From Protopterus annectens (Eukaryota > Chordata > Ceratodontiformes > Protopteridae): a DNA stretch of 64,000 nucleotides. Numbering within the stretch: position 1 is the first letter of the stretch; each line of letters opens with the position of its first letter. The stretch spans positions 825,052,812 to 825,116,811 of the forward strand of contig NC_056750.1 in assembly GCF_019279795.1 (NCBI RefSeq). The letters run 5' to 3'. Shown here piece after piece: positions 48,893 through 59,525 of the stretch. The notes under the pieces are model-generated. The model saw only the letters and a program-made list of their open reading frames with translations, was not told the origin of the DNA and did not search any database. The position numbers and the translations under genes were made by a program.

Positions 48893-50510
48893 AAAGTAGA
48901 TTACTGCAGCTGTTGTTAATGTTCTATAGTAACAAGGGACATATATTACTGTGGCTGTTGTTTCTGTCCTACAGTATCAGATAAAGTAGATTTCTGTGGC
49001 TGTTGTTTCTCTCCTATAGTAACAGATGAAGTAGATTACTGTGGCTGTTGTTTCTGTCCTATAGTATCAGATGAAGTAGATTACTGTGGCTGTTGTTTCT
49101 GTCCTATACTATCAGATTACTGTGGCTGTTATTTCTGTCCTATAGTAACAGATAAAGTAGATTACTGCAGCTGTTGTTTATGTTCTATAGTAACAAGGGA
49201 CATAGATTACTGTGGCTGTTGTTTCTGTCCTATAGTATCAGATGAAGTAGATTACTGTGGCTGTTATTTCTGTCCTATAGTAACAGATGAAGTAAATTAC
49301 TGTGGTTATTGTTTCTGTCCTGTAATATCAGATGGAGTAGATTACTGTGGCTGTTATTTCTGATTGATAGTAACAGATGAAGTAAATTACTGTGGTTGTT
49401 GTTTCTGTCCTATAGTATCAGATGAAGTAGATTACCGTGGCTGTTGTTTCTGTCCTATAGTAACAGATGAAGTAAATTACTGTAGTTATTGTTTCTGTCC
49501 TGTAATATCAGATGGAGTAGATTACTGTGGCTGTTATTTCTGATTGATAGTAACAGATGAAGTAGATTACTGTGGTTGTTGTTTCTGTCCTATAGTATCA
49601 GATGAAGTAGATTACCATGACTGCTGTTTCTATCATATAGTATAAGATTACTGTGTCTGTTATTTCTGTCCTATAGTAACAGATAAAGTAGATTACTGCA
49701 GCTGTTGTTTATGTTTTATAGTAACGAGAGACATAGATTACTGTGGCTGTTGTTTCTGTCCTATAGTATCAGATGAAGTAGATTACTGTGGCTGTTATTT
49801 CTGTCCTATAGTAACAGATGAAGTAAATTACCGTGGTTATTATTTCTGTCCTGTAATATCAGATGAAGTAGATTACTGTGGCTGTTATTTCTAATCTATA
49901 GTAACAGATGAAGTAGATTACTGTGGTTGTTGTTTCTGTCCTATAGTATCAGATGAAGTAGATTACCATGGCTGTTGTTTCTATCGTATAGTATAAGATT
50001 ACTGTGTCTGTTATTTCTGTCCTATAGTAACAGATAAAGTAGGTTACTGCAGCTGTTGTTTCTGTCCTTTAGTAACAGATGAAGTAGTTTACTGTGGCTG
50101 TTGTTTCTGTCCTATAGTAACAGATGAAGTAGATTACTGCAGCTGTTGTTTATGTTCTATAGTAACAAGGGACATAGATTACTGTGGCTGTTGTTTCTGT
50201 CCTATAGTATCAGATGAAGTAGATTACTCTGGCTATTTCTGTCCTATAGTAACAGATAAAGTAGATTACTGTGGTTATTGTTTCTGTCCTTGTAGTATCA
50301 GATGAAATAGATTACTGTGACTGTTGTTTCTGTCCTATAGTATCAGATGATGTAGGTTACTGCAGCTGTTGTTTATGTTCTATAGTAACAAAGGAAGTAG
50401 ATCACTGCGGCTGATGTTTCTGTCCTATAGTAACAAATGGAGTAGATTACTGTGGCTGTTGTTTGCATCATATACTAACAAATGCAGATGTTTACTGCGG
50501 CTCTTATTTC
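48893..50510. repeat. 45-bp minisatellite, main block (about 36 units)
   Basis: Same unit as above with sub-types (GTAACAAGGGACATAGATTA, GTATCAGATGAAGTAGATTA, GTAACAGATGAAGTAAATTA) in recurring order, i.e. a higher-order structure. In the VDYCGCCFCPIVSDE frame it stays mostly open but has several stops, some repeated with the higher-order unit (YF then stop then LIVTDE). No in-frame ATG. Confidence 0.93.
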
Positions 50511-51189
50511 ACCAGCTTGGCAATCACACACATGAGAGGTGATTGCCATAAGTGCCTGTGTGCTTGCGGGCAGGCTGTGAATGAAAGCAAAGAGCAGTTA
50601 CATGAGTTATACAAAAACAGTCACTGACATGGGGGAGGCAGTGTGGGCAATGGTCACTTGTAGCAAACAGAGGGATGATCTGTGGATTTGCCTAATTTGG
50701 CTCCCCTTCCCCACAAATACTGTGACCCCAGAGAATGGTTATATTAGTTAAGGGGTATAGGGGTTGGTTGCAGCGCTGCACAATACCCAGTGCAGACTTG
50801 ATAGAATCCTATGAGTAATAGGGGAACCAGTTAGACAGAGTGTACAATGGAGTCATGTCAAGTCACTAGAAGTAACCAATGCTGGGAGTATGTTTAAATG
50901 TTCAGGAGTAAGTTTTTGAAATAAATTATTGTCCTAATTATTTTTTTTTACTTTCCATGCAATCAGACATCATAGGTGTGTATAGAAAACAGATGTCTTT
51001 ACTGTGAACTGGTGAGAAGACATACTGCATGTGAAAATAGTTTTCAAGTAATGCTGTCTATAAAATAGAAATATGGCTTGTCAGGGTTAGAGAATATCTA
51101 TAATGCAAGAAAATTGAAATATGGTACTGTACCTATTATTTTTTTTTGTTTGTTTTCTACTGAGTGACACATTAGAAGTATAAGAATGT
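50511..51189. other. no gene recognised
   Basis: Unique sequence. The words TGAATGAAAGCAAAGAGCAG near 50,578 recall the ~0.45-kb repeat that follows, so an older copy may reach here. Confidence 0.45.
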
Positions 51190-52360
51190 GGGCATCACTT
51201 TTGGGGATCATGTGATTTATGAAAGCAAATGATAGTTCCAGGATCACTTCTAACTACATTTTAAAGAGTAATATGTTCATTATATTTCTGTAGGTTATTC
51301 AAAGTGAGAGGTACTATAATTTCTCGGCAGTATCACATTCTGCTAGGACAGCATGTGTACATTTTCTGCTAAAATACCTTATTAGAAGCCAATTTTTTGT
51401 TGTGAATTGTTTTCAGGGAACTGAAATGTGGCCTGTTTAACATAGCTAGTGAATCCAGCATTTCAGAAGGCTGTTGTTATTGCCATCTGACAATATGCCA
51501 GGTTTCCACTGTGGTGCATTTCACAAAAGGCTGGGAACAGTTGATTTATGAAAGGAAACAGCTGTTACAGGATCACTTTTGATTGATTATTGATATAGTT
51601 TGTTGGAGGGACAGGATCTGTCAAACTGCCATATGACCACTATATTTTTGTGATTCCTTTTCAGTAAAGGTAGCATACCCTCTTGGAAGTTGGACTTTCC
51701 ATTGGGACAGTGTGTGCTTTGCATCAAATATCTAATTAGAATCCTTATTTTTCTCTGTGGAACTGACATATTACACTTTATATACAGCTCTAAGCCTAGT
51801 TTTTCAGAAGTATTTTATTGCTGCAGTCTGCCACTATGCTTGGTGTCCACCTGGGTGCTATTTGACTTCTGGACAAAAGAGACATATGGCCTCATAAATA
51901 CAGCTAGCAGAGGGCTTATGTTGTCACAGCCTGGCACTATGCTTGATTTAAACCTTGGGAGCATTTCACTCCTGCCCAAAATGTTGGGGCAGGTGATGTA
52001 TGAAAGCAAATAGCAGTTTCAGGATCTCTTCTAATTGATTATCATTATGGTTTATTGGGGGTACAGGATCTGTAAAAGTGCTATATGAGTATTATATTTA
52101 TGTCACTCAGAAAAGTCAGAGGTAGCATATCCTCTGAAAAGTGTCACAGTCCATTGGGACAGCAGGTGGATGTTTTGTTGCAAAGCACCTTTTTACAATT
52201 TCCATTTTTATTTTAATGTGACTGTCTACAGCAATCTATGGTTTCTTACCTACAGCTAGTAAAACCAGAGTTTTAGAGGGCTTTTATTGTCACAGTATGG
52301 TACAATGTTCTGTTTCAACCTGAAAGCTATTTGACCTCTGCAATATCTCAGAAGTGAAAA
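51190..52360. repeat. degenerate ~0.45-kb tandem repeat, three copies
   Basis: Ordered words recur three times. TGAAAGCAAATGATAG (51,220), TGAAAGGAAACAGC (51,549) and TGAAAGCAAATAGCAG (52,001), each followed by (C/A)AGGATC(A/T)CTT. GACAGCATGTG (51,348), GACAGTGTGTG (51,709) and GACAGCAGGTG (52,160). ATAGCTAGTGAATCC, ACAGCTCTAAGCCT and ACAGCTAGTAAAACC. Spacing is about 330-360 and 450 bases; the first copy is shortened. Inside the second copy a subunit around CTATGCTTGGTG/CTATGCTTGATT is doubled. Confidence 0.7.
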
Positions 52361-52412
52361 TACTAAAAATAACATGCTGTGGCTACAATGTCATGCTTTC
52401 TTTGCAACTAAA

Positions 52413-52634
52413 GCTTTGGAAACAAATTCACAGGCACACTGTCTGGGAAGTTTTGGAAACGAATTCACAGGCACACTGCCCTGGAAGCTTTGGAAACAAA
52501 TTCACAGGCACACTGTCTGGGAAATTTTGGAAACGAATTCACAGGCACACTGCCCTGGAAGCTTTGGAAACAAATTCACAGGCACACTGTCTGGGAAGTT
52601 TTGGAAGCTAATTCACAGTCACACTGCCCTGGAA
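52413..52634. repeat. 37-bp minisatellite, 6 units as 3 dimers
   Basis: Units of 37 bases alternate between a type with GTCTGGGAA and AAACAAATTC and a type with GCCCTGGAA and AAACGAATTC, around the shared core ATTCACAGGCACACTG. The 74-base dimer occurs three times. Open frames over it are artefacts. Confidence 0.93.
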
Positions 52635-52899
52635 GCTCTTGAATTTTAATTGCAGTCTTAAGTGTGTCTTGTAGTCAGATACCATTTTATTACCTAAAAG
52701 GTTTGTAATAATCTCAAAGCTAGACAGAGATAGAGCCTTTGGCATGAGTTCATGTAAATCTGCCTGAAATAATACTATAATAATATAATACTATTTTCTA
52801 AGGTAAAGTAATATATTCTGTCATTTTTGTGTTATATTAAAGTACATACTATACATGATTTGACAGGACTCTGTGCATTTCAGATTCTGTCTGCTCTCT

Positions 52900-53110
52900 T
52901 ATGGTAGTACATGCAATATATAAACAACAATTTGCACTTTTTTACATTGTGCCCCTTGCTCCCTCCCCCAGCAGCTTCTGGCACAGCTCTCAACCTCTTA
53001 GCAAAAAATAAATCTGGACAATGCCAAAAATAATGGGGGAAAAGCCCCTCAAATAGGGACAAATTTTAAATATTGTGCTTATAAACTTGGAAAGTTGATA
53101 GTATAAAGGG
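52900..53110 (-). repeat. unclassified dispersed repeat, copy 5 (minus strand)
   Basis: On the minus strand CCCATTATTTTTGGCATTGT, CCAGATTTATTTTTTGC and AGAGGTTGAGAGCTGTGCC match the 3' part of the copy at 35.2 kb. A further fragment in plus orientation may lie at 53,220-53,297 (GTGGACAGTTGAGAGGTATG). Confidence 0.5.
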
Positions 53111-53758
53111 TCTTGTGTCACCATGCATTTTTGAAGGGTATGAAGTCTGAAACTCAAATGCTATCATTATTTAGTGAATTCACACCTTCTGATTTCCCAC
53201 AAAAATCCACAAAACCACACTTTTCATGAGGAACAGACTAAAAATATGAGGTAAAAATCTGGACATTCTGTGAAAATGTGGACAGTTGAGAGGTATGTTT
53301 CCAGCTTTTCTTAGTACAGTGCCACACAGGATGCCACACATTTTCACCTTGAGTTCATAGTCTAATTACACGAATTAGTTGAATTATTATCTTGAAATTC
53401 TGTAACTAAAGAATGCACTGTACCCTTGTATAACTTACTATGACATGATTCCATGTGTAGATCACTTTTATGAGTGTTACACTAAGCCATGTAATCAACA
53501 ATCAGTTTTACTGCAAAACTTCAGCTGACCTAAACTTCATATGTAAAGTCATGTTTTAACATTGTTTATAACCAATACATATTACAGGATTAGTGTAAAT
53601 GAGGCATCATTTAACACTCTCACGTGTTTCTGCACCACTGATTTCATAGGATTCACAATGATACACAATGTCATACATGAGGTATGCCTGGGGCTTCGTT
53701 CGCAATGGCTGCCTATAGACATTTTAATAAGAAGCACTGCACCTACATCATTAGGAAC
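53111..53758. other. no gene recognised
   Basis: Unique sequence apart from the possible repeat scrap at 53,220-53,297. Confidence 0.5.
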
Positions 53759-54201
53759 AGCACACAATTCATGTAGAACCACAATGTCTACATGCACACA
53801 ATTCATGTAGAACCACAATGTCTACATGCACACAATTCATGTAGAACCACAATGTCTACATGCACACAATTCATGTAGAACCACAATGTCTACATGCACA
53901 CAATTCATGTAGAACCACAATGTCTACATGCACACAATTCATGTAGAACCACAATGTCTACATGCACACAATTCATGTAGAACCACAATGTCTACATGCA
54001 CACAATTCATGTAGAACCACAATGTCTACATGCACACAATTCATGTAGAACCACAATGTCTACATGCACACAATTCATGTAGAACCACAATGTCTACATG
54101 CACACAATTCATGTAGAACCACAATGTCTACATGCACACAATTCATGTAGAACCACAATGTCTACATGCACACAATTCATGTAGAACCACAATGTCTACA
54201 T
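53759..54201. repeat. 34-bp minisatellite, 13 nearly identical units
   Basis: CACACAATTCATGTAGAACC followed by ACAATGTCTACATG, 34 bases, repeated 13 times with essentially no differences between units. The evenness points to recent expansion or homogenisation. Confidence 0.97.
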
Positions 54202-54840
54202 CATGGAAGGAATCATGCAGGATTGCACATACCAGAAGATTAATGACCAGCACACAAGTCCAAAAATGAGCTGTCTGTGCATGGACGGCATGTGAGTGTC
54301 AGGGGTGGTTAGGTAATGACCAGTACCAAACAAAATATGTTGGGAATAATAACATGGGATTAACTAACTTTAACCCATGAACATATTAAAGCTGTTTAAA
54401 CCTGGATTAAGACAACTGTAAGGTTTTTAACAAAAGGAGAGAGCGTGTCCACATACCATGTAAAAACAAAACATGAAAAAGACACCTACAGACAGAAAAC
54501 AAAAAAAAAAAGAAAAATATGCATTTTTAGCTTGCCCTGGAAGTTCTGCACAATTATCTACAAGTTATAACAAATTTTAATTTCATCATGACCCTGAATG
54601 TCTTCATGGAGGAGTGAATATGTTGATGTGATCTTGGTTTGTTTTCTTTGAAAGCTAGTAATACATTCAGAGCACACACAGCTAATGAGATTAATTCACC
54701 CTAGTGGCTCCTGTCAGATCTCACTTCCATTTGCCTGGAATGGAGTTACTGAGAATTACTATGGACTTCAATAATATACAGTAAAAGTGTCAGTGATCAG
54801 TTTGCAGTGACTGTTACAGATTTCTTTTCACAGACTTATT
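54202..54840. other. no gene recognised
   Basis: Unique AT-rich sequence with an A-run near 54,500. Nothing supported. Confidence 0.5.
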
Positions 54841-54842
54841 GC

Positions 54843-55057
54843 AGTGGTGGTGCTGCGGTAGCGTTGTCGCCTCACAGTAAGACACTGTCCAGTTCGATTC
54901 TCAGCTAGAGCGTCTTCTGCATGGAGACATGCATGAATGGGCGTACCTTCATTGAAGGTTATGTGTCAGGGCTGGTAACTCGGCACATAAAAATCAACTA
55001 ACAATAATTAGCGGACCTGAGTTCCGCTGTGGCGAAGCCGAAAGGCACAACACAACA
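54843..55057 (+). mobile_element. tRNA-derived SINE (V-SINE-like)
   Basis: The head has a polymerase III A-box-like TGCTGCGGTAGCG and a B-box-like AGTTCGATTCTC, with GTCGCCTCACAGTAAGA between them, the usual tRNA-related head of vertebrate SINEs. A central block with TCTGCATGGAGACATGCATGA resembles the V-SINE core. The end GTTCCGCTGTGGCGAAGCCG AAAGG is the common V-SINE-type tail, closed by CACAACACAACA. About 215 bases, diverged. Confidence 0.8.
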
Positions 55058-55984
55058 TCCTACAGAAATATGAGTCCATTCTTTCAGCTGAAACATATAA
55101 ACTACTTAAAGTGTGATACTTTTAATCAAATTTTATGTCCTATCCTAGGTACTCCCCCCAACTCTCCCTCCTCCTGTTCCCTCATTCAGGCAGTGTATCC
55201 TATTTTATGTCTTTTCACCCTCAGATGGTCAGGCTACTGTGACAGACAATTAATAAAAGATCATTCTGCCGGTATAGCAGCAGAACTCTTCCTTCACAAA
55301 TACTCTTTCTCTTGGCAATGTTTAATCTAGCATGTAAGTTAAACCTAATATTCCAATAAAGCAGATATATTTTATGTTTCTTTTCCAGTTTTTGTTATGA
55401 CGCCATTTCCAAAGTAATGTTACAAAGTACAGTTACAAATCCTCCATACTAATAAATCTATATATCCTGAGAAATTAGCCAATTAAAGAGCACAATTTCA
55501 ACTTCAGACTCTTTCATCACACAACAGCCTTTGCCTTGTAATATCCATTAGCATTAAATGAGTAGTCTTAATTTATGTAAAGTTTTATCTAACTAAATGC
55601 TTTTGTTACTGTCACCGAATAGTGAGTATCTCCGTAACCTCAGGCTTGCACCACTACTGTCTACAATTCAGATCCCCTCACTATGACCTTCACTTTCAGG
55701 TTTAGATTGTATTTCTTAGGTGCTCTCCAGTTTTAAAAAGCTGTACTACATCAGAGGAAAATATTTGAAATTGCTAAAATGTTGCTTCTCCACATAGTAG
55801 AGCCCATACACAGGTGCGTCTTTCTCAGAAGGACCAGATTCATCATGCCTCTTGGATAGAGAAGGAAACTAGAGCAGAAGATACATAAAAATATGAATGA
55901 CTGTTAAGACCAATAATGCATACCCAAGCTCCAGAATAACCTCCACAAAATCACAAGAAAACTCAAAAAACACAAATGTCAAAA
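55058..55984. other. no gene recognised
   Basis: Unique sequence; the 86-codon open frame at 55,070-55,330 is not recognised. Confidence 0.5.
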
Positions 55985-56372
55985 AAAAAGGAATTTATTG
56001 AGAAACAATTAAATACTTTTGTCCATTAATATTACCAAGTATATCAGAATAAATTAAGTCATGCATACCTCCTGTTTATATAACATGGAATCATCACATG
56101 ATAATAAAAAGCACAGATGAAAATCAGTTTATACAATTGTGTTTGTGTTTTAAAATACAAGCAATAGAAATATTTTCATTAAGACCCAGCACTTTGTCAG
56201 CATTAAAATATAGCTGCCAGTGTAACTCTCTTTTGAGTAATGTATTACTCCAATCATCATGTGATAATTTCATGTTATATAAACAGGAAATATGTAATGA
56301 CTTAATTTATTCTGATGAAGTCTTTAACATTAAAGGACAAAAGTACCTAATTATTTCTCAATAAATCCTTTC
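55985..56372. mobile_element. foldback structure with ~118-bp arms
   Basis: The left arm (55,988-56,106) and the reverse complement of 56,255-56,372 share GGAATTTATTGAGAAACAAT / GGATTTATTGAGAAATAATT, TACTTTTGTCC, ATCAGAATAAATTAAGTCAT and CCTGTTTATATAACATG at over 80% identity. About 148 unique bases lie between. The right arm contains CTGATGA with a GTC...GAC stem and then AAAA, a hammerhead-like but imperfect core, and ends in AATAAATCC. It may therefore be two inverted tails of a retroelement rather than a DNA transposon. Confidence 0.75.
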
Positions 56373-56995
56373 TGCTGACAGAATGACTAGATTTTAGCAT
56401 TCTCTTTGCAATGTAATTATCCATTAAATTATAGAATATATGCACTATTGGAATTGGAAATATTGGAATTTGTTCAGAATACAGCATTACAATGGAAATG
56501 CTACAAACAAGGAGAGGGACACACTCTGCAAGCTATTCTTCAACTAGTTAAAAAGGCTTTTTCTTCAGTTCTTGAAGAAGTGACTTGTTGTATTCATGTA
56601 TTTAATGTTTGTTAATTTAAATTAGATATTTGCATTTTAGTCACTTACTTGCAATTCCAGAGTCCAGTGTGTGCCCATCGCTTGTTATCAGCATCCTCCC
56701 ACCAGTGATGACCGTTACATATATGTCAGTTACAGGAATCATGAAACAATATATTCTCTCCTACTGACCCTTCCTCAATCAGCTATACAGTAAGGTGGGG
56801 ATTAGAGAATATGCCCTTTCCCAACTGTATTGCAGTCTTAGAGTTTGTATATATAATTAACAGGGACAGTGTGAAAATTATTGTGTGGCCTTGTTTTTTG
56901 ATCCTTTGCAGTTCAGTGTTTAGTTTTTTAATATGCTGAATTGATTAGTTGCTTTTTTGACGGAAGGTTATACTTCCATATATATATGTATATCG
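56373..56995. other. no gene recognised
   Basis: Unique sequence; the 69-codon open frame at 56,406-56,615 is not recognised. Confidence 0.5.
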
Positions 56996-57180
56996 ATGTT
57001 TATTTATTTATTTATTTATTAATTAATTAATTTGCATTTGTTTACCAGGAAAGTCCACTGGGCCAGGTGAGCCCATTTTCAGGAGAGGCCCAGGGAGAAA
57101 AGCTCCACAAGTTCAAACAGCAGACATAATACATGAACCACATGATATTAACAAAAAGCAATAGTACAACGTACTGCTAC
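56996..57180 (-). mobile_element. L2-like LINE 3' tail (minus strand)
   Basis: TTTATTTATTTATTTATTAA on the plus strand is the A-rich tail reversed. It is followed by TTTACCAGGAAAGTCCACTG and GGAGAAAAGCTCCACAAG, the reverse complement of the tail block seen at 13.2 and 18.6 kb. Confidence 0.85.
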
Positions 57181-57839
57181 TGTTAAACCCAATACCCCTC
57201 TTGCCTGGGTGATTATTATTTCAGTTACTTTTTACTGCACTTCTCTCTCATTCCCCTTTCAGAGACCTTCACGTAATAATTGTTTTTGTCTTCATCTTTT
57301 CATTTAGTGATCACTGTTCCTGCCAACGGGTTCTCTCTCAGTCCCCCACTTGCTGAATCCTTGGCCACTGACCGCATCTGCAGTGAAGAAACCAGTCACA
57401 AGGACTCAAGGGCTTTAAAAAGAAAATAAGTTACTGTAGGTGTCTAGCTATGTTTTCCTCTTAGCCTGCTACTGTAGAAAGTACCTGGTCTAAAGCAGAA
57501 ATAACTGGCTCTACCCACGGTTAGGGACTGCAGCTGCACCCCACCCCCATCAGCTGTAAATACATTCCCCAATTAAACGTTTTCTTTTTAGTTATCAGTA
57601 AACCAAGATAAAGTTCTAAGCGAAATAAAGGTATCCCAGTAGATACACTAGAATTGCCCACTTGTAAAATAGTGGCAAAAAGGTACTTAAACTGCCACTT
57701 TTTGTCTGCTTCAAACTAGGTATCTACCCACAAAGGACACAGCCGAAACCAGGTCTATAGATTGTTTTTCCATACTAGGTTCTAACAACTCCTAACAATT
57801 TGGCTACTTAGACACTTACCCTGCAATCTTTCGCCTGGG
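57181..57839. other. no gene recognised
   Basis: Unique sequence between LINE pieces. Nothing supported. Confidence 0.45.
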
Positions 57840-58202
57840 GGGTTCTAGCCTGCTCCGTTCACTTCGCTCCCCTCCCTGCTCGCTATTCCCACCCACCCTC
57901 AGTACCTTTACATTTATTCTTAGCCTTAACTCCATCCCTAATTACCACCAATTAGGCTACACCACTAGTCACCCCCTCCCCTACATCCAACACAATCGTG
58001 CTACTACCTAATATAATAACAATCCTAACCTGCGTAGTTCTAGCACACATTACATCCTACCAAGGCTCCACAGTCACATGCCCAACAACTTCCACTGTAC
58101 TCCCTCAACACCCTCCCTCAAACATTTACACTATTACTACACATCCCCTGCCACCTAAAAAACTACCTCCCAATACACATACTCCATTACCTAACATCTA
58201 AC
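57840..58202 (+). mobile_element. probable 5' region of the L2-like LINE
   Basis: C-rich, G-poor sequence of the same style as the LINE that resumes at 58,801. It contains a 67-codon frame at 57,998-58,201 (IITILTCVVLAHITSYQGST, then proline-rich). It is cut by the foldback element. Assignment rests on base composition and position. Confidence 0.5.
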
Positions 58203-58356
58203 AGGGTCTATATCACTTCGACGAAATGGCAGAAGTTCGAACACCACATGTTCGAACTTCTAACCTTGAAGTGCAAAACCATCGAAGGCTTAGAACAAAC
58301 CATCGAAGGCTTAGAACAGCGATTTTTTTCCCAGAGAAAAAAATCGCTGTTCCAAG

Positions 58357-58394
<38 letters not shown>

Positions 58395-58800
58395 CACAAG
58401 CACACCAAAGAAACAGCAATCCACACACATACACTTAAAATCCTACATCTAACCCTACACTAAACTGTACATACACTACTATCTATCCACCTACCTTAAC
58501 CCAAACCCTAACCCTAAGGTTTGTCATTATTGCACACCCACCTCACCTGCACCCTAACCCTAACTCACCTAACCTGTGCCTTAACCCTAACATCCGGACA
58601 ATCGTGCACTTACCTGAACCCGACCCGTCACTTTCCACCACAGTGCTTAAAATCGCGAAGCCGCAGAAATGGCTAACCAAATTCTTTCCCTGGGAAAGAA
58701 TTCGGTGTTCTGCAGCTTTGCGATAATCAGTTTTCAAACTTCACAGTTCAAACATATGGTGTTCGAACTGCTGAAGTTTCGACGAACTGATAGGAACCCC
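58203..58800. mobile_element. foldback element with nested hairpins
   Basis: The left end reads GGGTCTATATCACTTCGACG. The right end on the minus strand reads GGGGTTCCTATCAGTTCGTCG. The left arm holds its own palindrome (GAAGTTCGAACA...TGTTCGAACTTC), a 20-base direct repeat (ACCATCGAAGGCTTAGAACA, twice) and a hairpin CAGCGATTTTTTTCCCAGAG with AAAAAAATCGCTG. The right arm holds ATTCTTTCCCTGGGAAAGAAT. A CA microsatellite (58,358-58,394) and CCCTAA-rich sequence lie inside. No coding sequence. Confidence 0.8.
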
Positions 58801-59525
58801 ACCTAACACACTCAAAAATAAAATATCCCTACGATACCATAAGCAATTTACTATGTATATAAAACATACCCTAAACACCCTCTATAAACTAGTCCTCGCT
58901 GGAGACATCCATCCAAACCCTGGTCCTCCCAAATCCAACCCAACCATAAACCCTAGTCCAAGCAACCCCCCCCCCCAAAACTCAACTCATAGTCAACAAA
59001 AAAACAACAGACCTGCTTATAATGTCCCTGAACATCAGACGTATATGCAATAAAATCCAAGAACTACATGCCAGCATAAGCATCTATTCCCCAGATATTC
59101 TCTTCCTAACTGAAACCTGGCTCAAATCTCACATCAAAAGTGAGGAAATACTTCCACCTGAATACAACATCCTTCGCATAGACAGATTGTCCAAAAAAGG
59201 AGGTGGTGTAGCATTGATATTTAAACACCACCTCGATATTCAACTCCTGAACACATCTGCCCCTCACCACAACAATGAAGAAATCCTTTATGCCAATCTC
59301 AAACTAAACCCAAACAAAACAGTCAATATCATAGAATGCTATTTCCCACAATGGCAAAATATTACACCCCTAGAAAATCTCTTGAGCTGGGCTACTCTAT
59401 CTCTACCCCATGAAACCACCATTCTTGGTGACTTTAACATCAACTGGCTATCCTGTAATAACAATCTCCCAACCATTCACCTTAACCTCCATGGGTTCAC
59501 TCAACTTATTATCAGAGAGAGGCAT
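58801..59525 (+). mobile_element. L2-like LINE: start of ORF2 with APE nuclease
   Basis: Begins with a short frame, MYIKHTLNTLYKLVLAGDIH followed by PNPGP, typical of the start of CR1/L2-group ORF2 proteins and similar to a 2A peptide. A proline-rich linker follows; a run of 12 C at about 58,966 marks where the frame changes. Then the nuclease: MSLNIRRICNKIQELHASIS, DILFLTETWLK, KKGGGVALIFKH and TILGDFNINW (catalytic E and D-N motifs). It breaks off at HGFTQLI, where foreign DNA starts. It continues at 61,376. Confidence 0.88.

Noticed and set aside
52354-52649. Two overlapping plus-strand frames rich in NSQAHC and similar repeats
   Set aside because: Translations of the 37-bp minisatellite in two phases; the period is not a multiple of three, so no constant repeat frame exists.
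53759-54201. CRISPR-like regular repeats (34-base period)
   Set aside because: Units are directly adjacent with no unique spacers, and the setting is a vertebrate genome. Plain minisatellite.
54845-54915. A tRNA gene
   Set aside because: It has A- and B-box-like words but no clean cloverleaf, and it continues into a SINE core and tail.
58440-58590. Interstitial telomere (CCCTAA) repeats
   Set aside because: Only scattered short CCCTAA words in C-rich, G-poor sequence; no true tandem run.
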